Assembly (NCBI GenBank): GCA_019359235.1
Contig: JAHHHT010000022.1
Span: 1 to 64,000, forward strand
Source of the DNA: Oscillatoria princeps RMCB-10
GTDB lineage: Bacteria; Cyanobacteriota; Cyanobacteriia; Cyanobacteriales; Oscillatoriaceae
Direction of reading: 5' to 3'
Length of the DNA stretch: 64,000 nt
Part shown: positions 26,163 through 37,776 of the stretch, piece by piece
Position numbering within the stretch: position 1 is the first letter of the stretch
Layout of the letters: each line of letters starts with the position of its first letter
The notes under the pieces: generated by a model
The model's input: only the letters and a program-made list of their open reading frames with translations
What the model was told of the DNA's origin: nothing
The model's database searches: none
Position numbers and translations under genes: made by a program

Positions 26163-27431
26163 TTATCTGAAAGAAAATCCGTAGCCAATCCCCAGAATGA
26201 ATCGGGCACCGTCACCGGCATTATTCGTGATATCTGTCACCGCCGGCGTGATGACTAGCGGCAGGTTCCGAAATGGCACAAAGGAGACTGCCAGGGTCAA
26301 ATCCTGACCCGTCCACTCGGCGATTGCACTCACAGGTTCAGCCACTCGCACAGCAACGCTGCCGAAACCGCCAATTGAACCGATATCTTTATTTATATCC
26401 AACTCTGAGCGGAACTGTCCGCTGCCAATGCCAGCCGAAACAAAAAGCCGGCTGAAAGGTTTTGCCGTGCTTTCTTGCAGGCGAAACATCTTGGTGACGG
26501 CACCGTAAACGCTGCTGCCGGCATCGGTTTCCCCCCAGACAATCGCATTCTGCCAGCCGAGGGCAACGGCAAAATCATCGGGAAGGGCGCGGTGCAGCTT
26601 GAAACTGACTCCGCCCCGATCTCCAAAACTGTCTGACAGATTGAAAATCGTCACCCCCACATCTAAACCCACTGCTTCCCGAGAGTCGCCAAATCCCATG
26701 CCATAGGCAATCGCTCCATCCGATTTATCAGTATAGCGAGTCCGCCCTTGAAACCCAACTCCAACCCCCGCACTCCCCCACGATTTGCCGTAAGCTGATG
26801 GGGTAACAGAAGTAATGCCGGGAGATGCGATCAGTCGCTGGCGCTGCTGGCGGTTTCTCGACGGGCGCAGGGGAACTCTTTCCGGTAGAAATTGCTGCTC
26901 TCCGGGTGTGGCGGGTTCCGGCGCTAGCGTGGGTGGCGAACCGGCACCCTCCGCGATTGCCGGCGGTGCGGCTGCTGTGTCGCCAGATCCTGCCTCACCG
27001 AACTGCGCCTGGGGTGCCGGCATTAACAATTCAGCGCGGTTCGCCGTCTGGGGAGGTGCCGGCAATTCAACCGCTAAGCCCGCAGTAGCACCCAAATTTT
27101 TTCTGACATTTTTCTTGAGGAAGCCACTCAAAGCAACCCCGTTTCTCGCGCTTGGGGATGGCGGTTGTGGCGGAAAAATAGGGGCTGCAAACACTGCTGC
27201 CGGTGGCCCGGTTGTGGGGCTTTTCTCACTGATGGGCGCTGCGCACTCCGCAGCAGCCGGACAGTCAGGATTAGCCAGCTGAGCGCGGCAGGTTTGAGCA
27301 GCGGTAACGGTAACAGCGATCCCTGCCAGACTGGACATCGCCAGCTGGGAAACAACTATTAAAGCCGAAACCCTATAATGAGCCGGTGAGCCATTGGCGA
27401 ACTCCCGAATAGATTTCCCTGACACTATCAT
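26163..27431 (-). CDS. Exported beta-barrel-like protein, CHAT operon partner
   Basis: 422 residues. A hydrophobic export segment lies at about residues 20-45 (ALIVVSQLAMSSLAGIAVTVTA). A long Pro/Ala-rich linker (about 50-200) follows, and the C-terminal ~215 residues alternate in the way of outer-membrane strands (GVGVGFQGRTRY, AVGLDVGVTIFNLSD, LFVSAGIGSGQF), ending in GYGFSFR. I recognise no named family. Being the first gene of a two-gene operon with an exported CHAT protease suggests a joint job at the cell surface; this is inference. Confidence 0.75.
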   Translation of the reverse strand: MIVSGKSIREFANGSPAHYRVSALIVVSQLAMSSLAGIAVTVTAAQTCRAQLANPDCPAAAECAAPISEKSPTTGPPAAVFAAPIFPPQPPSPSARNGVALSGFLKKNVRKNLGATAGLAVELPAPPQTANRAELLMPAPQAQFGEAGSGDTAAAPPAIAEGAGSPPTLAPEPATPGEQQFLPERVPLRPSRNRQQRQRLIASPGITSVTPSAYGKSWGSAGVGVGFQGRTRYTDKSDGAIAYGMGFGDSREAVGLDVGVTIFNLSDSFGDRGGVSFKLHRALPDDFAVALGWQNAIVWGETDAGSSVYGAVTKMFRLQESTAKPFSRLFVSAGIGSGQFRSELDINKDIGSIGGFGSVAVRVAEPVSAIAEWTGQDLTLAVSFVPFRNLPLVITPAVTDITNNAGDGARFILGIGYGFSFR

Positions 27432-27647
27432 GCTGCCTGAAACTCCTGCCTGTCGATTTTAGAAAAGCATATTTTAGAGCCTAGCTTCCTTGACAACTGC
27501 TACAATACCTGTTCGACTTTTCCCTATTTTGGCGCTTTTAATCCTACCACACCGAGAGCGCGAATTTGCTCTTCTGGGATGGAAAATAAGCTGTTAAACT
27601 TTTAATATGCCTGTCTGTTGAGAGGGGGCAGCAGCCCCCCAGAGGAT

Positions 27648-27725
27648 CGTTCCCAGCATGAGCTGGGAACGAGGGGAACGAGGGGAAACGAGGGGAACGG
27701 GGCTAAAGCCCAACTACAAACGGCA
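27648..27725. repeat. REP-like palindrome and GGGCTAAAGCCC motif
   Basis: CGTTCCCAGC-ATGA-GCTGGGAACG at 27648-27671 with GAGGGGAACGA repeats after it, then one copy of the window-edge repeat core (GGGCTAAAGCCC...ACTACAAAC) ending near 27722. No gene is seen in 27432-27880 apart from this. Confidence 0.8.
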
Positions 27726-27880
27726 TCCCGCTAAAGTGGCCAATCGCCCGACGCCCTTGGGCCCACCTGCCAGCAGCCTGCCGGTGGCGAAACCGTAATA
27801 ATAGAACAAGCAGTCGCTAGCCGGTCGCCGGTCGGGTGCGGCTGCGCCAAGCCATCTCAACCTTAGCGGAAACAAAGACC

Positions 27881-28036
27881 ATGAAACTCTTTGGCTGTTG
27901 CTTAAAACTGATTCGCAAAAGCTTCGGCTTGCTGTTCGTCCTTCTCGGAAGCATTCCCACCTTCCTGATCCCTGGCATTGGGCTATTCCTCGGTTTGCCC
28001 TTCCTGCTCATTGGTGCCATTTTGCTAGGGTGCTGA
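27881..28036 (+). CDS. Small membrane protein, 51 residues
   Basis: Short gene: a basic N-terminus (MKLFGCCLKLIRKSFG) then two hydrophobic segments (LLFVLLGSIPTFLI and IGLFLGLPFLLIGAILLGC). The start at 27881 is chosen because the hydrophobic protein begins there; the frame is open for 15 further codons upstream. A strong hairpin that could end transcription follows at 28086. Composition suggests a real small membrane protein; no family recognised. Confidence 0.55.
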   Translation: MKLFGCCLKLIRKSFGLLFVLLGSIPTFLIPGIGLFLGLPFLLIGAILLGC

Positions 28037-28085
28037 TCCCGCACAGTCGGGCCCACCGGCTGCCGGTAGCCCCTTAAAAACGTTT

Positions 28086-28115
28086 AGAGCCTAGCCGGTG
28101 GGGCTAGGCTCTTTA
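28086..28115 (+). terminator. Hairpin terminator after the small membrane gene
   Basis: Perfect 11-bp stem AGAGCCTAGCC (28086-28096) / GGCTAGGCTCT (28102-28112) with a 5-base loop, followed by only three Ts. The stem is strong, the T-run weak. Confidence 0.6.
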
Positions 28116-28165
28116 GTTACGAACGATAGATTTATCAACGAGTCAAACAAAAACGACTACTGGAT

Positions 28166-29614
28166 CGAGTGCAAACAATCAACAACTAGGGTGGACAATG
28201 TACTCAGGGACTCTCGACAGGGGACACCGGGTCTAAGCCCATCATCAAGAAGAACTGGTTTTCCATCACTCCTTTTTGCTCTGGACTGCTTTTCAACACT
28301 CTGGTTGGTGTCCACTATTAAATTAACACAGCCCTCTGGAATGCGAGCGATTCCTTTACAAAATTTTACATGACGCCGGCTTGACGGTCGAGTGAGCGAG
28401 CGCTGCCGATCAGTCCGCCCGAAAACTCCAGTGGGTTCAGTCAGCGATGACCGAACCCACTAGACGAAGGTTTTATAACTCAACTAGCAAAGCTGGGGTT
28501 TCCCAGAAAGAACAAGTAAAAACGGTTCGAGTGCAAACAATCAACAACTAGGGTGGACAGTGTGTTCTTGGACTCTCGACAGGGGACACCGGGTCTAAGC
28601 CCATCATCAAGAAGAACTGGTTTTCTTTCACTCCTTATTTGCTCTGGACTGCTGTTCAACACTCTGGTTGGTGTCCACTATTAAAGTAACACAGCCTTTG
28701 GGAATGCGAGCGATTCCTTTACAAAATTTTACATGACGCCGGCTTGACGGTCGAATAAGCGAGCTATGCGGAGGAATCCGCCCGAAAACTCCAGTGGGTT
28801 CAGTCAGCGATGACCGAACCCACTAGACGAAGATTCTGTGATTCAACGAGTTAAGCTGGGGTTTCCCAGAAAGAACAAATAAAAACGGTTCGAGTGCAAA
28901 CAATCAACAACTAGGGTGGACAATGTGCGCTAGGACTCTCGACAGGGGACACCGGGTCTAAGCCCATCATCAAGAAGAACTGGTTTTCTTTCACTCCTTT
29001 TTGCTCTGGACTGCTTTTCAACACTCTGGTTGGTGTCCACTATTAAAGTAACACAGCCTTTGGGAATGCGAGCGATTCCTTTACAAAATTTTACATGACG
29101 CCGGCTTGACGGTCGAATAAGCGAGCTATGCGGAGGAATCCGCCCGAAAACTCCAGTGGGTTCAGTCAGCGATGACCGAACCCACTAGACGAAGATTCTG
29201 TGATTCAACGAGTTAAGCTGGGGTTTCCCAGAAAGGACAAATAAAAACGACTGGTGATTTCGAGTGTGGACAATCTACAACTAGGGTGGACAATGTGCTC
29301 AGGGACTCTCGACAGGGGACACCGGGTCTAAGCCCATCATCAAGAAGAACTGGTTTTCTTTCACTCCTTTTTGCTCTGGACTGCTGTTTAACACTCTGGT
29401 TGGTGTCCACTATTAAAGTAACACAGCCTTTGGGAATGCGAGCGATTCCTTTACAAAATTTTACATGACGCCGGCTTGACGGTCGAGTGAGCGAGCTATG
29501 CGGAGGAATCCGCCCGAAAATTCTAAGGGTCCAGTCAGGATGACCGGACCCACTAGACGAAAGTTATCTGATTCAAAGAGTTTAGTTGGGTTTGCGAAAA
29601 AGAACAGTTAACTA
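28166..29614. repeat. Four tandem ~360-bp structured non-coding units
   Basis: Units start at CTAGGGTGGACA at 28186, 28548, 28911 and 29281 (periods 362, 363, 370), with a further start at 29615. Each holds in order GACAGGGGACACCGGGTC, a GTGTCCAC that can pair with the opening GTGGACA, a GGAAT/ATTCC hairpin followed by CCTTTACAAAA, TTGACGGTCGA, a GCGGA-GGAA-TCCGC hairpin (not in unit 1), a long hairpin GTGGGTTC...GAACCCAC and a CTGGG-GTTT-CCCAG hairpin. In unit 4 the long stem reads GGGTCC/GGACCC instead of GGGTTC/GAACCC, a compensated pair change, which argues for a folded RNA. No long gene lies inside. An IscB omega-RNA (HEARO)-like identity is possible but unproven; no iscB is in the window. 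Confidence 0.85.
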
Positions 29615-29870
29615 CTAGGGTGGACAGATATTGCAGCTTCGCCTCTAACTTGTTCGCATTGTCTTTCCGGACTTTGGTTTGGCTGCGCCCCTTCGGGGCC
29701 TCTAGCCACTTTTTGCTATGCTAGTTAAGGTTCCACTGCCTCGGGCTTGGACAGGAGACACCGGGTCGCAGCCCACAGATGCTTGTTTCAACCGTTTTAT
29801 TCATCTTTCGGGTGCCTACTATCAAGTTATCACAGCGTTTTTTGACCGGCAACCCCTTTTTACCAAGATT
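29605..29870 (+). ncRNA. Diverged fifth unit of the structured array
   Basis: It begins ACTACTAGGGTGGACA like the tandem units, then keeps only islands: GACAGGAGACACCGGGTC, AGCCCA, GGTGCCTACTATCAAG and TTATCACAGCG. The conserved islands keep the order and rough spacing seen in the intact units, which helps define what matters in them. It ends about 175 bp before alaS, so it lies in or near the alaS leader. Whether it is transcribed is not known. Confidence 0.5.
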
Positions 29871-30045
29871 TACTCTTATTTACATTCAGCAATATTTGCC
29901 TTACATAGCTTTACGATTGGCCGGCCTCATCTGCGGGACGGGGGGGCGAGGGGGCGGCGGAGCGAGACGGGAGGCACGCACCGCGCACCGGCAGCGAGTG
30001 TAACAATAGAAACACATCGATCCATACAGTTGTCTTGGCACACCT

Positions 30046-32676
<2,631 letters not shown>

Positions 32677-32800
32677 GTGTGCCGGTAGAAGCACCCTCGT
32701 TCCGGGGGCAGTCTCCGTGTGGCAGCCGCGCGGTGTCAGGGCGGCCACGGGGGGCCGCCCCTACAGGTTCGCAGTTGGGCTTTAGCCCAAAGGTTCCCCT

Positions 32801-32825
32801 CGTTCCCAGGCGGAGCCTGGGAACG
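32801..32825. repeat. REP-like palindrome CGTTCCCAGGC
   Basis: Exact copy of the palindrome at 3884-3908, with a single GGGCTTTAGCCC core about 25 bp upstream. Both lie in the gap after alaS. Confidence 0.85.
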
Positions 32826-32942
32826 CACTCCTAGAGGATCTGCCTCGTTTTCACCCTCTTTTTCCTGTTTCCCCTCCTCGCTCCCAAAGTGCTCCCGGGA
32901 ACAAAAAATCGAAAAAAAACATCTAAAATTGCAAATCGCGTT

Positions 32943-33203
32943 ATGCCTAGATTTGAACCCTACACCCTCCACATGCAAATTAACCGCATGTTTGCGGAAG
33001 GTCAGTCATTTTTCGCCCCGATAAAGGTGCAGGATTGGCTGCGGGAGCGCAATCAAGATCCAGCAAACTACGAGATTGTTTTCCACCAAAAGCCCGCTCC
33101 CCCCGGTTCCGGCAGAATCATCGATATCGACATTGAGCTGCGGCGTAAAGACGGACAGCCGGTTGACCCCTGGCTGCAAGAAGAAGTCAACCGCCACGCT
33201 TGA
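32943..33203 (+). CDS. Conserved small hypothetical protein
   Basis: 86 residues, starting MPRFEPYTLHMQINRMFAEG; the start at 32943 drops an AT-rich lead that is probably the ribosome-binding region. The protein is mixed in charge with DWLRERNQDPANYEIVF and IIDIDIELRRKDGQP. No signal peptide or membrane segment. I do not recognise a named family; the composition is that of a real soluble protein. It is followed by AAACCCGGTTT hairpins. Confidence 0.7.
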   Translation: MPRFEPYTLHMQINRMFAEGQSFFAPIKVQDWLRERNQDPANYEIVFHQKPAPPGSGRIIDIDIELRRKDGQPVDPWLQEEVNRHA

Positions 33204-33208
33204 GAGCT

Positions 33209-33273
33209 CAAGAAACCGGGTTTCTTGCACCGAAGCCACAAGAAACCGGGTTTTTAAAAGAAACCCGGTTTCT
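33209..33273. repeat. AAACCCGGTTT hairpins, tandem pair
   Basis: Three arms: CAAGAAACCGGGTTTCTTG near 33209 (itself nearly palindromic), CAAGAAACCGGGTTT near 33239 and AGAAACCCGGTTTCT near 33259, the last two forming a hairpin. It starts six bases after the stop of the small gene. Confidence 0.85.
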
Positions 33274-33312
33274 GGCCCCATCCATGCTGAACCTTTATCT
33301 GATAAGAGTATT

Positions 33313-33711
33313 ATGAAAGTTGGCGCAATAAAGCCATCAAATCGTGTCTGGGTTATAGTCTCCGCCGGCTACTTCGCGTTTCTCTTCTTCCTCATGGTTT
33401 CAGCGGATATCGGAAACTTACCCATTGCGCTAATCCAGCGCTCTCCTTATGATAAAGGGGCGCATTTTATTTTATACGGAATTGCTTCTTACCTCAGCCA
33501 TCGAGCCCTAGGCCGGCGCATGATGGCTTTGGGCAATTATCCCATTCCGCTGGGGCCATTTCTGTTTAGCGCTATCACGATATTTGAAGAAATGTTGCAA
33601 TCAGTTTTGCCCAACCGCTCCGCAAGTCTGGAAGACCTGGCTGCTAGCCTGTTCGGCATAGTGCTGTTCTACTGTGGCGGAGAAATTTGGGAGCGTCAAA
33701 GGCGCTCCTGA
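33313..33711 (+). CDS. VanZ-like membrane protein
   Basis: 132 residues with about four hydrophobic segments (VWVIVSAGYFAFLFFLMV, HFILYGIASYLSHRAL, PLGPFLFSAITIFEEML, SLEDLAASLFGIVLFYC). The pattern D-K-(G/x)-x-H-F at YDKGAHFILYG and EEMLQSVLPNRSASLEDLAAS is typical of the VanZ family. VanZ confers low-level teicoplanin resistance in enterococci; the cyanobacterial role is unknown. The start at 33313 follows an AAGAGTATT and suits a membrane N-terminus; a longer open frame upstream runs through the hairpins and is rejected. Confidence 0.8.
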   Translation: MKVGAIKPSNRVWVIVSAGYFAFLFFLMVSADIGNLPIALIQRSPYDKGAHFILYGIASYLSHRALGRRMMALGNYPIPLGPFLFSAITIFEEMLQSVLPNRSASLEDLAASLFGIVLFYCGGEIWERQRRS

Positions 33712-33759
33712 AGCGAGATGACTGGAATATAGCGTTTCTATTTGAGCTGTGAGAGGGGA

Positions 33760-33791
33760 GAAACCCGGTTTCTTTGAGAAACCGGGTTTCT
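33760..33791. repeat. AAACCCGGTTT hairpin, copy after the VanZ-like gene
   Basis: Arms GAAACCCGGTTTCT and AGAAACCGGGTTTC around TTG. It lies between the VanZ-like gene and gatB. Confidence 0.85.
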
Positions 33792-33866
33792 GGCCCTCTT
33801 GAACGGGGATTTTTTGGGGAGCCGGTGGGGAATGCGCCCCCCACCGGCTAAAATAGTAGGGATTGG

Positions 33867-35378
33867 ATGAAAAAGCCGCAATCTAGACAGCTTATGACCA
33901 CAGCCGCACCGGTAAAAACTCAGTACGAAGTCATTATTGGTCTGGAAACCCACTGTCAGCTCAGCACCGCCACCAAGATTTTCTGTAACTGCTCGACGGA
34001 GTTTGGAACTCCCCCAAACACCAATATCTGTCCCGTCTGCATGGGAATGCCCGGGGTGCTGCCGGTGCTGAATCGAATGGTGCTGGAATACGCCGTGAAA
34101 GCCGCTCTGGCGCTCAACTGCGAAATCGCTCCCCACAGCAAGTTTGACCGGAAGCAGTATTTTTATCCGGACTTGCCGAAAAATTATCAAATCTCCCAGT
34201 ACGACTTGCCGATCGCTAAGGGCGGCTGGCTGGAAATTGAGCTGGTTGACGAGGCGGGGAACCCGACGCGCAAAAAAATTGGCATCACGCGCCTGCACAT
34301 GGAGGAAGATGCCGGCAAGCTGGTGCACGCCGGCAGCGATCGCCTCTCCGGTTCCGCCTACTCTCTGGTGGACTTCAACCGCACCGGCGTCCCCCTGGTG
34401 GAAATTGTCTCGGAACCGGACATCCGCTCTGGGGCGGAAGCGGCTGAGTACGCCCAAGAACTGCGCCGCATCCTGCGCTATCTCGGTGTCAGCGATGGGA
34501 ACATGCAGGAAGGTTCGCTGCGCTGCGACGTGAATATCTCCGTGCGCCCGGTTGGGGAAGAGAAGTTTGGCACTAAGGTGGAGATTAAGAATATGAACTC
34601 TTTTAGTGCTATCCAGCGGGCGATTGAGTACGAAATCGACCGGCAAATTAAAGCCATTGAAGCCGGTGAGCGGATTGTGCAGGAAACTCGGCTGTGGGAA
34701 GAAGGCAGCCAGCGCACGATCAGCATGCGCAGCAAGGAAGGCTCTAGCGATTACCGCTACTTCCCGGAACCGGATTTGCCGGCGGTGGAGGTGTCCGCTA
34801 GCCTGCAGCAGCAGTGGAAGGCCCAACTGCCAGAACTGCCGGCGTCGAAGCGCCACCGCTACGAAAGCGAGTTGGGCCTTTCTGCCTACGACGCCCGGGT
34901 GCTGACAGACGACCGGCAAGTGGCGGAGTATTTTGAAGCGGTGGTGGCGCAGGGTGCCAATCCCAAGCAAGCCGGTAACTGGGTGATGGGCGATATCGCG
35001 GCTTATCTCAAGGAGAATAAACTCGGCATCGGGGAAATTGCCCTGACGCCGGCAACTCTGACGGAACTGATTTCTCTGATAGACGCCGGCACCATTAGCG
35101 GCAAAATCGCTAAGGACATCCTGCCCGAACTGCTGGCTAAGGGCGGATCTGCCAAGGAACTCGTGGAGAGCAAGGGGCTGATCCAAATCTCCGACACCGG
35201 CGCTTTGGAAAAAATTATTGATGGGGTTCTGGCGGCGAGCCCGAAGGAGCTGGAGCAGTACCGCGCCGGTAAAACCAAGCTGCTGGGCTTCTTTGTCGGA
35301 CAGGTGATGAAGCAAACGGGCGGGCGGGCTGATCCGAAGCTGACTAACCAGCTGCTGGCGAGCAAGCTGAACGGTTAG
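33867..35378 (+). CDS. gatB: Aspartyl/glutamyl-tRNA amidotransferase subunit B
   Basis: 503 residues. Part of GatCAB, which turns Glu-tRNA-Gln (and Asp-tRNA-Asn) into the correctly amidated tRNA. The catalytic cradle shows [28 protein letters not shown] and [19 protein letters not shown], which are family signatures, and the YqeY-like C-terminal helical domain ends with [13 protein letters not shown]. The ATG at 33867 has AGGGA upstream; the ATG at 33894 ([12 protein letters not shown]) is where several relatives begin and is a fair alternative. gatA and gatC are elsewhere. A strong terminator follows. Confidence 0.96.
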   Translation: MKKPQSRQLMTTAAPVKTQYEVIIGLETHCQLSTATKIFCNCSTEFGTPPNTNICPVCMGMPGVLPVLNRMVLEYAVKAALALNCEIAPHSKFDRKQYFYPDLPKNYQISQYDLPIAKGGWLEIELVDEAGNPTRKKIGITRLHMEEDAGKLVHAGSDRLSGSAYSLVDFNRTGVPLVEIVSEPDIRSGAEAAEYAQELRRILRYLGVSDGNMQEGSLRCDVNISVRPVGEEKFGTKVEIKNMNSFSAIQRAIEYEIDRQIKAIEAGERIVQETRLWEEGSQRTISMRSKEGSSDYRYFPEPDLPAVEVSASLQQQWKAQLPELPASKRHRYESELGLSAYDARVLTDDRQVAEYFEAVVAQGANPKQAGNWVMGDIAAYLKENKLGIGEIALTPATLTELISLIDAGTISGKIAKDILPELLAKGGSAKELVESKGLIQISDTGALEKIIDGVLAASPKELEQYRAGKTKLLGFFVGQVMKQTGGRADPKLTNQLLASKLNG

Positions 35379-35489
35379 CCCCCAAGCCCCCTGTTCTGTC
35401 AGGGTTTCTTGACACAAAGGCGGAATTGGGGGTTACACCCCACATCCCCAAAATAGTATATTGTGATATGTAGATGCACCCTGATGGCA

Positions 35490-35518
35490 GGGAGAGTCAC
35501 CCGACTCTCCCTTTTTTT
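35490..35518 (+). terminator. Rho-independent terminator after gatB
   Basis: Perfect 9-bp stem GGGAGAGTC / GACTCTCCC with loop ACCC, directly followed by seven Ts. It is the cleanest terminator in the window, 110 bp after the gatB stop. Confidence 0.9.
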
Positions 35519-35612
35519 GTGACTGGGCATGGGGCATGGGGCATGGGGGCAGCGGCTTGTGCGGGGCATGGGGCAGCGGGCGATGGGATCAGCTCACCCA
35601 ACTGCCCTTGGC

Positions 35613-35914
35613 TATTTTGTGAACAATTCGCACACATTTCTTACTTCCGGTAGAAAGCATATATACAAAACCCGTCTAAAGTCGGATATTTGTAAAAACC
35701 TTTCTTTCGGATATCCCTAAATTTGAGGGGTTTGCCTCCCCGAGGCACCCAGTCTGGGGCAGATGTCCAGTGGACACTGACCAAATTTCAGCCTGTGGTG
35801 GGGGAGATTTTGTGAACAATTGGCACACATTCCTGACTTCCGGTAGAAAACATATATACAAAAACCGTCTAAAGCCGGGTATTTGTAAAAACCTTTCTTT
35901 CGGATATCTATAAA
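35613..35914. repeat. Duplicated ~105-bp block between gatB and argJ
   Basis: Two direct copies (about 35613-35724 and 35807-35914), each running from TTTTGTGAACAATT through GCACACATT, ACTTCCGGTAGAAA, CATATATACAAAA and CCGTCTAAAG to ACCTTTCTTTCGGATATC. They are more than 90 per cent alike by eye. The flanks of 35379-36104 hold GGCATGG heptamers (35525-35575, 35985-36005) and no gene. Copies keep CATATATACAAAA intact, so a promoter or RNA element is possible. Confidence 0.85.
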
Positions 35915-36104
35915 TTTGAGGGGCCCTGGCGTCCCGCAAATACCTGGCATGGGGCTTCCAGTGCGAGCGTGCCCAGTGCCCAGTGCCCCATGCCCCATGC
36001 GAGCGTGCCCTGGGATGATAAAGAAGAAATAAGGAATGAACAGTGTCCCGGAGGTGGCTTGATATAATCGCCTCTCGGTCAGACTGAAGGCTTTAGGAAA
36101 GAAT

Positions 36105-37346
36105 ATGGCAGATTGGCAGGAAATTTCAGGTGGTGTGACAGCGCCGAGAGGGTATCGGGCGGCTGGGATTGTGGCGGGGCTGAAGCCTTCGGGGCTTCCG
36201 GATTTGGCGCTGATCGTCTCAGAGGTGGATGCGATCGCAGCGGGTGTGTTCACCACCTCGCAAGTGCGGGCGGCGTGCGTGGACTACTGCCGGCAGCGTC
36301 TGGAAGCGAAAGCTAGCGCCCGCGCTATCTTGTGCAATGCCGGTCAAGCTAACGCCGCCACCGGCGCTCAAGGCTGGGAAGACGCCCTCGAATCCGCCCA
36401 GTTGCTGGGGGAAGCGCTGAATATTCCCCCGGAATCGGTGCTGCTGGCGTCCACCGGCGTGATTGGTCACCGGATTAAGATGGAGGCGCTGCGGGCGGGG
36501 ATTCCCCGAGTGGTGGCGGAGGCGTCGGAAACGGGGGGCGACGCGGCGGCGAAGGCGATCTGCACGACGGATTTAGTGACGAAATCGATTGCGCTGGAAA
36601 CGCAGTTTGGCGATCGCCCGGTGCGCGTCGGCGGGATGTGCAAGGGTTCGGGGATGATTCACCCGAATATGGCGACGATGCTAGCGTTTGTCACTTGCGA
36701 TGCGGCGGTGTCCCCTCATTTGTGGCAGGATATGCTGCGGCGGGCGGCTGATAAGAGTTTCAACCAGGTGACGGTGGATGGGGATACGAGTACGAATGAT
36801 TCGCTGATTGGTTTGGCTAATGGGCTGTCTCGCACGCCGGCAATTACGGAAATGGGTGCGGAGGCGGAAAAGCTGGAGGCGATGCTGACGGCAGTTTGCC
36901 AGCATTTGGCGAAGGCGATCGCGCGAGATGGGGAAGGGGCGACGTGCTTGCTTGAGGTGCGGGTTGCCGGTGCTAAGGATGATGCGGCGGCGCGTCAGGT
37001 GGCGCGGACGATTGCCGGTTCGTCTCTGCTGAAGTCGGCGATTTTTGGGCGCGATCCCAACTGGGGGCGGATTGCGGCGGCTGCAGGGCGTGCCGGTGTC
37101 CTCTTCGATCAGGAAAACCTGCGCATTCAGCTGGGGGATTTCTTGCTGATGGAGAATGGGCAACCCCTGCAGTTCGACCGGCAGGCGGCGAGTCAGTATA
37201 TGAAGAAGGCGGCGGCGGGGGCGTATCTGAAAGAGGATACGGTGCTGATTTCGGTCAGCATTGGCAATGGTGCCGGCACTGGTGCCGCTTGGGGCTGCGA
37301 CCTCAGCTATGACTATGTGAAGATTAACGCTGAGTATACGACTTGA
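36105..37346 (+). CDS. argJ: Bifunctional ornithine acetyltransferase / N-acetylglutamate synthase
   Basis: 413 residues. ArgJ recycles the acetyl group in arginine synthesis: N-acetylornithine plus glutamate give ornithine and N-acetylglutamate, and in the bifunctional form it also uses acetyl-CoA. The self-cleavage and catalytic site is MIHPNMATMLAF with the Thr after Ala as nucleophile. Other signatures are SVLLASTGVIGHRI, KGSGMIHPNM, DGDTSTNDSLIG, FGRDPNWGRI near the end and GAGTGAAWGCDLSYDYVKINAEYTT at the terminus. Start at 36105 agrees with the family. Confidence 0.96.
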   Translation: MADWQEISGGVTAPRGYRAAGIVAGLKPSGLPDLALIVSEVDAIAAGVFTTSQVRAACVDYCRQRLEAKASARAILCNAGQANAATGAQGWEDALESAQLLGEALNIPPESVLLASTGVIGHRIKMEALRAGIPRVVAEASETGGDAAAKAICTTDLVTKSIALETQFGDRPVRVGGMCKGSGMIHPNMATMLAFVTCDAAVSPHLWQDMLRRAADKSFNQVTVDGDTSTNDSLIGLANGLSRTPAITEMGAEAEKLEAMLTAVCQHLAKAIARDGEGATCLLEVRVAGAKDDAAARQVARTIAGSSLLKSAIFGRDPNWGRIAAAAGRAGVLFDQENLRIQLGDFLLMENGQPLQFDRQAASQYMKKAAAGAYLKEDTVLISVSIGNGAGTGAAWGCDLSYDYVKINAEYTT

Positions 37347-37349
37347 TGG

Positions 37350-37545
37350 GCGTTGGGGCATGGGGCGTTGGGCATGGGGCATGGGGTATGGGGCATTGGC
37401 TTTCCCCTAACCCCTAACCCCAAATCCCCAAATCCCCAAATCCCCAAATCCCGGCCCAAATCCCCACCGGTCAATTTTGGATGCCCGGATGCGTGGATTG
37501 GGCATTGGCTTTTCCCTAACCCCTAGCCCCTAACCCCCAACCTGA
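37350..37545. repeat. Short tandem heptamers after argJ
   Basis: GGGCATG/GGGGCGTT heptamers just past the argJ stop, then AAATCCCC units at about 37419-37450, and a second CCCCTAAC run at 37515-37545. They resemble the array at 8356-8405 in the opposite sense. Confidence 0.85.
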
Positions 37546-37601
37546 TACGGTAGGGCCGGCTTTGCTGGCCCTATTTTGGGTTTTCGGGCCACTCTGGCTA
37601 G

Positions 37602-37776
37602 AATTTATGGGGGTAATAAATTATCTAGCGAGTCTAAATCATTCGCGCAATTCCTGTAGAGGCAATCCCTTTGTGGTTGCCCCCTCCTGTGCGAGGAAGG
37701 GACTTTCACAGAACTCATTTACACTCGCTATATCAGAGTTAAAAAAATGGAAAATAATTTATGGGGGTAATAAATT
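37602..37776. repeat. Direct repeat AATTTATGGGGGTAATAAAT
   Basis: A 20-21-bp sequence, AATTTATGGGGGTAATAAAT plus T, occurs at 37602-37622 and again at about 37756-37776. Between them is 130 bp without coding features. The gap 37347-38069 holds no gene that I can support. Confidence 0.75.

Noticed and set aside
28098-29468. Small proteins of 60-90 residues inside the tandem array
   Set aside because: They lie on both strands, start at different places in each unit, have no ribosome binding sites and overlap the hairpins.
28166-29614. CRISPR array
   Set aside because: Units are ~360 bp and repeated over the whole length; there are no short repeats separated by unique spacers.
33738-35417. 559-codon frame antisense to gatB
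   Set aside because: Shadow of a complete gatB; no motif on this strand.
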